This document shows positions 49,151 to 61,600 of a stretch of 64,000 nt of DNA, in pieces. Each line of letters starts with the position of its first letter. Position 1 is the stretch's first letter. The position numbers were made by a program, and so were the translations under genes. The notes below the pieces were generated by a model, which was not told where the DNA came from, searched no databases, and was given only the letters and a program-made list of their open reading frames with translations. The DNA is from Glandiceps talaboti. Taxonomy: Eukaryota > Hemichordata > Enteropneusta > Spengelidae. The stretch lies in assembly GCF_964340395.1 (NCBI RefSeq), contig NC_135549.1:19617342-19681341 (forward strand), read 5' to 3'.

Positions 49151-52100
49151 AAGTCGTCACTTTCTAAACCACATGCTTGGTGGTCCCTGTTGTAAAACGT
49201 GGTATAGAATGGGCGTGTTACTGTTAGTATATTAATGTGTATATAATTACCAACGTTATAGTAATCTAAGTATATACGAATTGTTTGTAGTGTGACGTTC
49301 ATATCAACCTTATCTAGTTGTATCAAATGTGATTGAAGCTTAGTAAACTGAGTATGCGATGTACGGACAATGAGATACTTTTGTTTTAAGATGCCCATTG
49401 AGTAAAGGAATGTTGTAAGTGTTTGCCGTTTTGTAAATGACTAGCTGCATTTGATACAACAGTTCTTACTTTAGCGAGTAAAATATAAAAGCGTACCCTA
49501 GCTAGTTCGAGGCACCATCGTCCTCCGCTGTCACCTCTAGGCTGCCATGCCCATGCCCACCGCATCATCATGCCCATATGTGCAAATGGCACCATATTGC
49601 AAACTGTCAATACAGCGCCGTTATTTCTATCCGAGTTAATGCTTTTAAGATAAAATTATGAATTGTATCGTTAAAATCATTTGTACTCATAGGTTAAATG
49701 CTGATGTCTAATGTCAAACTACTATCACGATTTCCGTTTGTGTGGTTTCATAGTTTATCAAATGTAGGTCAGAACACTAACCGGAACATTTACTATGTAC
49801 TTACTTGCGCATGGCGCATAATGTGTACCACTGCAAGGACCAAGTTAAGGTAGCGTCAGTGTAATGAAATATACACGAGTTTGTACTTTTTCTCTGGCTC
49901 ATTGACAAATAATCTATTAAAGCACTCCTGATCTGTTTATTATAGATCGGCGAAGCGTGTCAACTTTAATCTAAGTAATACACGGCGTCTCCTCTAAGCA
50001 CTGTTGTTATTGCAGTTTGCAGGCATTTATCAATAACAGCTACGTGTGAGCAGAGGGCGAATAATACGAAATATTAAGTTGCCACCCCACTAAAGTTAAA
50101 ACCTAGCACAAAGAGTATATGACGTAAGTATCTTCACATTTTCTCAGTTTACAGTGCTATATGTGAGGACATCTAATTGCAAAATTCAAAACACCGACCT
50201 AAGCACAAATACCATCTCGTCAGAATTGTTCACATCACCATTTTCAATAAACATACATGTGATTGTGTTCTGCATCAAATAATGGCATCAAACTTTGATA
50301 CGTTTAGCTCAGTGATTAAAACAGTTAATGTTGTTTCAAAAAACTAATTATCGATACAGTGTCACACTTTAAAGTTGCATATACAAGGTCATAAAAGTAT
50401 CACATACATAGCTGCACCTACACCCGTATACAGAGAAGCATTTTTGTCGACAAAAAATCGTCTGTATAAAACCGTAGTTACGTTACCATTCTTAGTGTAC
50501 ATACGCATTGCAACCATACAGGAACAACTGCCTCCTCTTTCCCGTTTGAGAGCCATGTGCAAGAATTCTTGGTACATGCAATGACATTTTACCTCATGCC
50601 AGAGGGTCAATAGAACAAGAAGGGCGACTTTTTCTCACGCGCGCCTATAGTAATGCACGTGAAGCGCGTGGAGCGAACTTTATGATGTCGACCAATTAAT
50701 TGCAAGGCATCGAATTCGTGATGCGCCTAGGCAGTAATATTTCAGGTACCAAGAATAAACTCCGTATAATGGTAATATGCGGAAACTAATTCATGCAACT
50801 GGTGATCAAGTTGATGCAATGTAACAAAATTGTTGATGCTAAACTATTATAATATGTAGCTCAAATCCTACTACACATTAAGGTATATTTGAAATTTTGA
50901 TATCTAAATATTGATTGTTGATAGGTTGGAAGTCCTTCCGTGTAGACACTATGAGGTTAAGAATGCTTTTATATCATGGGAAGATTATATCTAAAAGAAA
51001 ATGCTCCAAGACTGAACACACAGAATGAAACAGTCGTATCACGTACAGATATGTCTGGGCATGTATGTAATTACGTTTACAACCCACAGTGCATAATATC
51101 CCAAGATCTACAATTACCATATTTTAAATGTTTTCATATTACAGAAAGGTATATCAAACATTTGTAAATAGCTTCCGAACGATATTTCGACAACTACTTT
51201 CAGATGTACCTTTATAAAAAAAATCAACTACAATCACAACTGTCATGTTGAAAATCACCTCACTAACCCTCACAACTCAGCAAGGTAACCTCGCCTTCAT
51301 TCAACTCATTCTATTTAAAATTAACAATCTAGAAATTCTGGGGCGAGATATTTTCCTCTAATTGTGTAATACATGCTTTCAAATAGGTTGAATTTACTGC
51401 CTTGGGCATAGCGTAAACAACAATTGAGTGAGCAGAGAGTACTGTACATGCAGCTATATGTCTAAGCTCCCTTGCCTGTTCTCAATATTCCTGGTATTAG
51501 ACATGTCGACCTTGAATTATGAGAAATCGCTGCAAACTGATATTATTTTCACCAGAGAATAATTTGCTGGGACAGGTGTAAAATGTACAGTCAGACAAAT
51601 GATATTAGTGTCAAAAAGAAGTTGGAAATGTAATCCGTTATAACAAACCTGTGGCAGGTAGAGGAAAGCAAAGCTCGACGGGTTCATTGTTGATTGCAAG
51701 TTGACTGTAATTAATGACACAGCGATCAAGCAACAGATTCCCTGCGCCCTAGTTTCTCCATCAGAGTTGGGTAAGTAAGATTCACGATCGAAAGTACATG
51801 TTCAAAGACACCCATAGTAAAATAATCTCTCACATGACATAAACAATATCAGTAGTCACTTTAAATATTCATTAATATAAATTCTGGTTGGTATTTTCGG
51901 CATATTGTTAAAGATTCGACATGAACAAATTACTTTTAGCACAATGGAAATCGACAGAGATTACACGTCGATTACGCCTACACATAATGTGAACGTACGT
52001 ATTTATGCCGTCAAGAACATGTCATATGCCCCGACCATGTCGACCCCACCCGTTCCTTTCTAACAAACTAAAATGTCAGTCGGGGGAAAATGTTGTCAGT

Positions 52101-54570
52101 ATGGTATACTTGTCCATGTATATGCTGGATTGTCGTATATTTTACCCCCTTTCCGATTTACATTTCCAAGGCCACATAGTTACTATATATAGTTACAACG
52201 AAATTGTTTATACTGACGCATTCTTATCTATATTTGCATACGTGTGTCGCCTACTACCTGCGTCTACTGAAGGTTAAATTGAAGAAAAAAATAACGACAT
52301 TCACAGTCATGAACAATGGCCGAACGTGTGTCGATAAATTGCACTAATTACTTCTAGGTTGTGGACATCGCCATGGGACAAGATGTCACTACATAACAAA
52401 ATTGGTCTTGTTTACGAGGAATATTACTTGAACAAAGTTGATTTATGTTGCTCACGATGTTGCAAAACCAAACATCATAGTTTCCGGACCGTTTCTGAAC
52501 AATTACAGGAAAAGGAAATGCAGAATCACGATTTCGTTTGAGTGTCGATTTTTCACGGTTATTTTTTGGCTCCTACCATGCTGGGCGAGACATCACGCTA
52601 CATCACGTTGAGTCCAGCATGTGTCTTGTCAGAAGTTGCCATGCAAACGTGACGGGTGAGTGCGACAGTACACGTCCATTTTACTCATGGAACATTTCAT
52701 GCAAAATGCTATTCATGCTCAGATAAGAAAGTGCTTTTCATATACCCTGGTAAAAAAACCCACTGTGTATAAAATCCTTTTTTCTCTCTTGCCCTTTGAA
52801 AGAAAGATCCTCTGCCTATGTCGTTGCCCGAACAACGAAAGAGCAATTATTTATGGGTAATTTAGTAGTATAAGTATATTAAGGTTTATTAAAAACTCCG
52901 AACAATTCAACGTTGAAAAATGTATTGAATTAAGATAAGGTTCAACGAATGCGTATACAATGAGCATAAATGTGTATAGTGCTGTCGTTTCATGCGAGAC
53001 GGCGCTATTGCGCAGGTGTAAACATTCCAGATTTGTCGAGCAGAGTGGTGAATTTTGGATGTTGCGTGGTTCAGTTTATGACATACTCCAAGAGGAAGAG
53101 CAGTCGTACTTTTTACCTACCTATTTGAAACTTCATTGGTAGCCATTTGAGGTAAGAACAGTGCCTTACTTTTGAACTCGTAGTATGATGGTTTTATCAT
53201 GTGAGACAGTATCATCACAGCATTTAAGCTTGTATTGTGTTCCTTAAATTTCACATCGGCATATATGTTAGTGTTTACCAGCGGTACACAATATCAGCGT
53301 TCTCCATTATAGTGAAGAGGATTGTGCGGCAGGTAACCGTCGTCCAGACGTTTTACAACGAGTTGTCTTTGTTTTTGTTTGAGGGGGTGTTCGATTCTGG
53401 CAAGCGTTACTTAGATATTCAAATTATGAGATAAGCAACTTATTGTAGAGTATGTCATCTTTAAATGAATCCCAGAGCAGTTAAATCTTAATCGAATTGT
53501 GGACTGTTATATTTTGTTAGCACTGTCCAGAGATACTATTTTTTTTAAATAAGGGACGGGTTGCGTATGCCTGTCAGTAGCCATTTTGAGGGCATCAACA
53601 CATAAGTGGCATTGCCAAAAGTGTAGATGACCGTTTATAATCACACTATCTCCCTCTTAACAATTTAAAATTTGACCGATAGTGACAATTTCGTGCACGA
53701 GATCATGGATATTTAGAAATTCCCGAGAGAATATACATTTTTAACACTGAACTTGACCTCGTTCTCTTAGAGTAGATCGGTGGTATACAATCATGTAATT
53801 CTCTATTGTGTGTCGATACCTTTCGAACAAATGCTTGCTTTTACAGCATTGCTTTGCGTATTTTTAACAATACCATAGAAAGTTAATACATTTCGTATAC
53901 TAATGCGTATTGTGGTCATATTCCCTTTAAAGGATATTTGTCCCATATTAAGGATGTAAGGAGAACGAAATAGTATTGACACTAGAACACAACAAAAATG
54001 TCTAAAATTTGATGTAATCAAATTTAAAATACCACCATATGGCACCATTTTCGGCAAAGTCTTTATAAAGCCGGTAATCACTACGTATACCTTCACCTAT
54101 TACACCATATTTATTTACAATACAATAAACACACACGGCTGGTGTTCGTGTTGTTCTATTTGCAAATACTTAACAAATATAATAAATATACTCTCAAAGC
54201 CCCGTCAGTTGCCAGAAAGTACGTATAATATATACACTATCTGCAACCTAACGCCGACCTTTAGAGTATCATGTTTTTTTTAAAAGGTTAAATAATCGGT
54301 GGTTAAATAAAAGGTTAAATAATTCTAATTTTCAAACATCGACATGTTACTATTGTTTCAGTACTGTTTGAAACTACTGGATTGGTAGCTAACATGCACA
54401 ATCCTGTTGATTTTTTGAGAGTGATGTGAGCATATTAATGATGCCACTGGGGCTTATGTATACCTTTGCTGGTCATATGATCTAAAGCTGTTTTAGCTGC
54501 AACTTGGGCATTTTCTGTTCTGTTCACCAAGTAACCAAATCTATACTTAATATAAATTGGTAGATTACTT
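49151..54570. other. 5.4-kb unannotated stretch
   Basis: Frames of 60-97 codons with no known motif. A stretch near 52960-53152 has somewhat protein-like composition (GEFWMLRGSVYDILQEEEQS). It is bounded by ATTCCAG and a GAG/GTAAGA pair, but a TAG closes the frame before the donor. Confidence 0.45.
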
Positions 54571-54618
54571 ATAAACATCCAACCATCCATCCACCCATCC
54601 ACCCATCTGTCCATCTCC
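54571..54618. repeat. (CATC)n-like microsatellite
   Basis: CATCCA and CACCCATC units. Confidence 0.85.
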
Positions 54619-54745
54619 ATACAATATATACCTCTCTAATACTTATTTCCTTTTTTACATCCATATATATATATCGTCGTGCATCTTCATTTGTAACAGG
54701 GGATGATTAGATAAAACTTTTGTTTATTGTTACATACATATAAGT

Positions 54746-54790
54746 CATACATACATACATACATACATACATACATACATACATACATAC
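54746..54790. repeat. (CATA)n microsatellite
   Basis: Short CATA tract of about 45 bp. Confidence 0.95.
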
Positions 54791-55819
54791 GATTTTTAAA
54801 CAAAGACGTATAATACTGTATGTAAATGATGAGCTTTGAAGGGGACAATGACCATTTAATCTATAGTGTATACAATACACTCATGCAATACTAATAAATA
54901 AATAGGTTCCTTGTATATGCCTCTTCAATCAACCATAACCGTTGTCAATAGTCCCCCCCCCTGTAATTGGACTGTAACGAAAACGGTAGGGCTAATACGA
55001 TTGTTAAAACATACGTCTTCTCCAGGGAATGACGCGAAGATGTCATTTTAATAAGCTATTTCTCGTGTGTGTAATACGGGGTTTTACCGACTTGGTAACG
55101 CTTTTAGACGAATTTGTGTTGCACGGCAATTTATTGGTCATAAGCAGGGTTTAACCGTTGCGTTCGTGTATAATTTGGCTGTAGTTGCTAATCCGAACGA
55201 CGCGAAACACATGCCTGGTTGAGAAAATAAAGTGTCGACTGTACCACCCGTTGTTTACAAAGTATAAAATGGCCAACGATTCATCGTGACGTCGACGACG
55301 CCACCACTTCCATATGCGGCTGATACTTTGAGTAAATTGATATCCGTTTACATTTCGAAAAAAAACTGCTTTTAGGTTAGACTTGGAGATTATCATTGCC
55401 GCAGGAATGTATTGGATTGTTAAAGCGCCGAAAGATTGGTTTTCAGTCGTGAATTTCTTACTGTCATGTTCGTAAAGCTGTTCATTTCCGTGTAGATCTA
55501 ATGGTTCGCAGTTTATAATCAACGTAACGTAGTTAGTATTGGCTAAACTATCGCTTTCTCTTATCACACTCTATGCCATGAACGTTGTCGTCTTTGACGA
55601 CGACTTTCAGTTTATACATATCATATGATATATGAATACTGATGTACTATAGGAATGCAACTATTATAGTATAAGGGGACAAACGAAATTTACGGTTGCG
55701 GGGGTGGGGATTCATGACATTTCTGATGGTCAGAACGGGTGGGGGCACGCAATATTGTGTTCGTGATTTGAACCAAATTAAACCACAGGAGCGGTAGTTT
55801 ACGGAGTACATTTGCAAAA

Positions 55820-55821
<2 letters not shown>
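54791..55821. other. unannotated stretch with a 138-codon minus-strand frame
   Basis: C8 run at about 54953. The frame 55567-55151 on the minus strand has a fairly balanced composition in its first 70 residues (NYVTLIINCEPLDLHGNEQL, ITIQYIPAAM-like). There is no ATG and no recognised domain; it is discussed as a possible exon in the findings. Confidence 0.35.
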
Positions 55822-55874
<53 letters not shown>

Positions 55875-55935
55875 CTGTCTCTGTTTCTCTGTCTATGTCT
55901 ATCTGTGCCTGTCTGTCTGTCTGTCTGCCTCTCTA

Positions 55936-55982
<47 letters not shown>

Positions 55983-55985
55983 GCC

Positions 55986-56020
<35 letters not shown>

Positions 56021-56021
56021 T
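55822..56021. repeat. (CTGT)n microsatellite
   Basis: About 200 bp of CTGT units with CTCTG, CTATG and GCCT variants in the middle. Confidence 0.97.
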
Positions 56022-57000
56022 CTTGTCATATTTTGCACGCGTTTAATAAGATTCTAGTTCTGCAAAACCAATGACGTAGTTGCTCGTTGTTATGATGTAG
56101 AATAACGAGAGCATAAATGTCATATTTAATGTTCGATTACGTTCAACTTGACTTGCGTATTGTATAATACATATAGCAAAATCATAGCATTCGAGAAAAA
56201 AATGAACAATGAATGTATTTTTCGGTAGTTCACAAGAACATTCCGGTCGTTGGTTATCGTTTCTGACAGGATGAGTCTTACAATGACATGCATTGGGTCA
56301 ACAGCATGTATAAAAAAAATATTCTAGTAGAAGAAGCGAATTGGAAACTACTAGACGTTAATGACAAGAAGCACGATATAAATATCAAACAGTAAATCAA
56401 TACTAGATATATTAACATACAAATCCAGTATAACTGTACGTAACATGATGCGTTTCTGACTTCGATTAGGTCCAATGTGATCCACGCATACCAAAAAAAA
56501 GGACTTTCACTTTGCTTGAAATCTGAAACCCTATATATCACGTTAGATGTTGTTCCTGACAACTGCATCGATACTCGCAGAGCGTAAACGGATCTCATTA
56601 TTTCATAATTGCGTCCATTAATAAAAGGAAGTAAAGATGAAAACGAAGTTGTCTGTCTAATTTCTATGGGAACGGGTCATACGCTAACATGCTTTTCTCC
56701 TGTTCTATAATTGGAAACTATCGAATATAGGCCAATTTGTATACCTCACCCTCGGGACACTTTCACTTGTTTTTAAGTCAGTTTGAAATATAGACATTAA
56801 AGAACTGACAATCTACATAGACAGTGCTTAACTGGTATCTAGCATACTGAATCACAAACGTCAATCTTCTGGGATATTCATTTACGGTTGAAATAAAAGT
56901 ATACATCAGTCAAACGTCAATATAAGTACTGCATGCATTCTAGAGACTATCATTGGAATATTACCAAATAACTAACCAAATAACTTTAGTAAATAACTAA

Positions 57001-57003
<3 letters not shown>
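56022..57003. other. unannotated stretch
   Basis: Minus-strand frame of 106 codons at 56278-56598; no known motif. Confidence 0.4.

Positions 57004-57067
<64 letters not shown>
57004..57067. repeat. (TA)n microsatellite
   Basis: About 62 bp of TA, followed within 12 bp by module A. Confidence 0.98.
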
Positions 57068-57069
<2 letters not shown>

Positions 57070-57078
57070 ACAGTTATA

Positions 57079-57125
57079 AGTCGTTACCCAGAGTTTCAAG
57101 CTTCTTCAGCGATCATCAGGCGACT
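57079..57125 (-). ncRNA. hammerhead-ribozyme-like motif (module A), copy near TA tract
   Basis: Minus-strand order: AGTCG, C, CTGATGA, T, CGCTGAAGAAGCT, T, GAAAC, TCTGG, GT, A, A, CGACT. AGTCG and CGACT form stem I (five pairs after one A-C mismatch). GCT/AGC form stem II around GAAGA, AC/GT form stem III, and A occupies the cleavage position. Stem I and stem II sequences differ from the 29939 copy yet still pair. The U-U at the stem II base is shared. Activity is unproven. Confidence 0.4.
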
Positions 57126-57616
57126 GATAAAATTGAGTAACGTCTTCATTCTTTGGATTTATAATATATATGGCTTGCTTATGTTTCGTTGATTTCCCAT
57201 ATTATAAATGTAAACGCATAGAAATCCAAATAAGATGTGTTTATGTATTACTCACATAGAAGGGCACTAAATGCGACTGACAGAATGGATTTAAAGGAAG
57301 TGCCTGTACAATAAGCATTCATCGAATGATGATAACGTATTCAACAACTGACGATCCTGACAAGTTGTTTGACTGTAATTTTAGTATGTTGGTTGTTATC
57401 CGCGAATCAAATTTGCATCCGATAGAATGATGTAAATGTCAAATGAAACATGTATAGTACCAAATACTGTAAAACTATCAAAAGCACAATTCTAAATCTC
57501 CTTGGGTGGCCTTTACGCGTATACATATGACTATCTGTCATAATCGTGAAATGGAAGCCGAGCTGCTGCAATTATTTGATTTCGTTCCTTCTTTCATACA
57601 ACAAGAAAAAGTAATG
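57126..57616. other. unannotated stretch
   Basis: No gene or repeat seen. Confidence 0.4.
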
Positions 57617-57740
57617 TAAATGCAAACTGTAACTAATTTGGATAAATTATCACAATGTCTCTATTTATACAAATTCACGCTCAACTCGATTGAGATGGAA
57701 GTCAGGTACCGGATAAATGCAAACTGTAACTAATTTGGAT
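57617..57740. repeat. 27-bp direct repeat, 97 bp apart
   Basis: TAAATGCAAACTGTAACTAA plus TTTGGAT occurs exactly at 57617-57643 and 57714-57740. The sequences between and around are unrelated, so this may be the scar of a small duplication or flanking duplications of an insertion. Confidence 0.9.
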
Positions 57741-58411
57741 CCCCATTATCATAAGTTGATAACAACAGAGAAGTGCAATAAGCCCACCAACACCACATGT
57801 ACAGAGCAGCTGTGACGTGGCGTCTTTCAGAATGTTGTAACATAACGTAGTTAGTAAGTAAGAACACGATATTCTATTGTGGATATACGGAAAGGCAGGT
57901 TATGCTAAGTGTATAGTAACCGTACGACGAATGTGTATAATAATAGAAGTGAACTCTTAGCAAAAGTGTGCTTTCTTAAACAGTCTCAGGGATCGGGTAG
58001 TCTACGCCGGATATGCTATACAGAGGTCCAAAAAAATAAACCTGAAAAATGTGAAATGTGCTGAGAATAAGCAAACGACGTCGCGTGATATAATCATCTC
58101 AGCAATTGTTACACATTCAGTCCATTTCCGCCCTGTCTAGAAATGCACTCCAATTTCTCATTTATTTGAACTAAAGTCTTGTAAAAAAAAAATGAAAAGA
58201 AAAAAGAAATGCTCTAAGAATGTTAACCATATTTAATTGTCTTTTCTTGGAATGTGCAAAGTTTTGTATATGCCTTTCTTGTACCATGAATGAGAACACG
58301 TTGCTGAAGTCTGCCCAGACTAATTGATTCTCATTGGCATACAGTTATATAACTACCCCCGCGCCACACATATAATGTAATTGATTTAAGCAAACGAATG
58401 TCACAACCACA
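57741..58411. other. unannotated stretch
   Basis: A-rich run at about 58182-58206; nothing else recognised. Confidence 0.4.
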
Positions 58412-58594
58412 TACCTACCTACCTACCTGCCTACATAAACACATATATACACACACATACATACATACATACATACATACATACATACACACACACACAT
58501 ACCTACCTACCTACCTACCCCCCACACACACATACACACATATATACATACATACATACATACATACATACATACATACATACATACATACTTA

Positions 58595-58631
<37 letters not shown>

Positions 58632-58684
58632 CACGTACGTACGCACGCACGTACGCACAGAGACACACACACACACACACACAC
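58412..58684. repeat. compound CCTA/CATA/CAGA/CA microsatellite
   Basis: CTAC units, CATA units, CACA runs, a (GACA)n run at about 58592-58630, ACGTACG and a final (CA)n. Confidence 0.95.
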
Positions 58685-61600
58685 AAATGCACACATACAC
58701 GATGTCGAGTTAAACAGCACCAACTTTTATCAGGAAAAGTAAAATAGCGGCACACGGCTTATCATTGCGCATAAAAACTCCGATATAATGATTTATCTTA
58801 ATATCCGAAGGGGCAAAATGTCTCATTTATAACACATAGATCACGCATTCTAACAGTTATCTTCTAGATTACTACATGTCACAGTTCTGCCATCCCTTTA
58901 AAGTTCCAAGTACCTAGCGAGACAAATTAAAGTAACTCTTGAATAACACAATGCATTATATACCATGTCAGAATTATATACCTATCGTCGTAAAATTACA
59001 AGTGTAGCTAGTGTTTCCAAGGTACTGTTTTAAGTAACTGAAATTATGCAGCCTATAGTATATCGCCATATCTTATGTCGTCAGAAATTTTTTCAAGGCA
59101 CTAAATAATGACTACGACACGGATACTTACGAAGTGACGATAGACCTTTAAAAAAAATCGAAAGCTAATCTGTCAAGTCACACTATACTATAGTTTATCT
59201 AATTACTTTTCAACATATCGATCAGACAATGTCACTTTTGCACAGTAACTGTTGCTGTTCATCAATAATTCAAAACCCCCCTCCCCCTGTTTTCTTTTTC
59301 GCTGTTGGTGTTATTGAAATGAATATTAGCTCTTGTTACACTTTAGCACATATTACGTCAAACGTCATAATTCTAAAAGGCCATGGTAATATATCACTCA
59401 AATTCCTTTGACGTCATTTAATTAGTCTCAGTGCGTATCTAGTTAAAGACGACAATAAACCTGGTAATGTTTCGAATTGCCAATATTTCGAAATTGTCAC
59501 ATCCTTGAAAATTGGTTCTGGTTGGTCCTATCTCATTATATTGCCTCTTTTTCCTCGTAGCCTACAGTTTATAGCACGAGCAATACATCTTCTATATCGG
59601 GGGAAACAGGTCATCAAATTTATGATATTAGCGGTTGACAGGTGTCTAAGTCTATACAAGAGAGGAGTGGTGTTAATATTGAAGGTCACTTTAACGTAAT
59701 GTTCAGATTGAATACCAGCAATATGGCAAACTTCGTCACCACACTTCATCAAATACCAAGAAATGAACATTTTGAATTAAACTTTGAACTTTTCCAGCTG
59801 AAAACTCCATCAACAGAAAGTTTAATAACTACCATTATTTACCTTAATTGTATCGATAATTGTATGCACGACCTCAGTAATAATGAACTTAAAACTCAAA
59901 CTTTTAAATATAAATATTCTACATCGAAGAAGAGTGATGATTCCGTATTTAGTACTTTCCTCAGGCCATACCAGCTGACATTTTATATGTTTGGAATATT
60001 CCTGTTTCGATTAAGAGTTTTTAATAATCGTTTTCAACACGTATGTAATATTAAGTGGCTATCGCAATACAGGTACATTTGAGTATTCCATGCGGACAAG
60101 AAACTTCCTACCTTTGCCAAATCATCTGTTCATCAACGAGCATTGTCTTGCTTAGGCCACTAATTTGTGTTCACATAATTTCTACAATCTAATATCGGCA
60201 GCCCACTCCTGCTAGCCGGGAAAAGTTGTTGCAAACGTATTGTCTTTGCGTAATGGTGAACCTTACACAAGAAAATCGGAACAGGCTGTTTGAGAAATCG
60301 TATTTGTTAAAGGGGGACGTAGGGAATGACGTAAGTATTCTTGAAATTGGGGGAGCCATTTCATTATTGTATATTCATTTGACATGTATATATTTTATGC
60401 GCCATTCGCTAACAGACACCGATTTCAAGCTTGGTACCCATTCTGAATGCATTCACTGACAAGTGGGGTCCTTGCAATGAACACGCATGGTCTCTTGGGA
60501 GACAGTAGATATGCTGCATGACGTCATTACGTTATTGTATGTGCCATTCACATTATGCACTACTCTTATTTATAACATATGTGTATGTCTGCACATATGT
60601 ATTTCTTCTTACTTCATACGTGTCCACGGCAAGGACCACCAGTGAACAATTAGTGAGGAACAGGTTTCACCTCGCTGTTTCACGGCAATCGCGTGTAAAG
60701 TAATTGATGTAAAATGTCTTTATTCCAGCAGTGGCATGCCCTTTAGAAAAAAGACCTTTTTTTATTTTGGATTAGATAAACGAGTGATGAAAATGAATTC
60801 ACTCGATCTGCCATGCACCACGAGATCTGTTTCATTGGGTTGCACTCGAATGGCATAGAGACAGTGGCTTTTTCACACTATATCGAAGCAATGAAAAACA
60901 TTAAACTATGTGTGAAAAAGGATAGATCTTTCGAGCTAGTACATTTCGTTACAGCGCAGTTGTGCAATTATCACGTGTGTGTGTCGTGGTTCCACGCTGA
61001 CGAAAGCTAAATCAAGAACTACTAAACAAAATTCTGCCTGTAGACGCAAACTTTGGCGCAATAAAGTAACTCATATTCAAAGTGAGTCTCGGTAAGAAAA
61101 ACGATTGCATAGTCACTGTTGTCGATCGAGACGCGACGAATACAGAATCTTTCCTGTGTAAACTTGCGTAATAAAATAAGCCATATAAATTTAAAAAAAG
61201 TGATTGTCGGAACTCTGTGATTGTAATCTTCGTTGCGTGCCATCTGCTATTATTTTGTACAACATCCTATTTCCTTCATATTTCCATGAGGAATTATTAA
61301 CACTCGTCCACTGCACGCATACCACACATTTATTCAGTTAGTTCGTCTCAGCATTTTCTAAAGATCAAAGATGGAAGATTAGGTCTCTATTATATGCTAC
61401 TCTGCGGGGATGGTTAAATTGTTAACTTTTTAATTGCTCAAATTGAGAACGATGATTCTCCTCCACGTATGAGTCAATGGTCGTTCTGTATAGCATAACT
61501 ATGCGCCTTCCTCTTCTCACACGCTTTTCATGATTTGTACCTCATATCATTGCTCTCTGAAGCAGATTCCAATTGACGTAAAAAAGCGAGGGAAATATAT

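Noticed and set aside
49386-49610. Minus-strand frame with GDSGGRWCLEL, considered as a protease-like GDSGG or a GPCR proteolysis-site exon
   Set aside because: The surrounding residues fit neither family: no further trypsin-like residues, and the conserved cysteine pattern of the GPS motif is missing.
52960-53152. Exon-like segment with ATTCCAG and GAG/GTAAGA borders
   Set aside because: A stop codon closes the protein-like frame just before the donor and other frames are closed too; it could at most be an untranslated exon.
59642-60082. 146-codon plus-strand frame
   Set aside because: AT-rich, biased to Asn, Phe, Thr and Ile, no motif, and of a length that can occur by chance in 64 kb of AT-rich DNA read in six frames.
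60253-60330. 26-codon ATG frame ending exactly at a GTAAGT donor-like site
   Set aside because: A perfect donor hexamer is common by chance; there is no supporting promoter, second exon or recognised domain.
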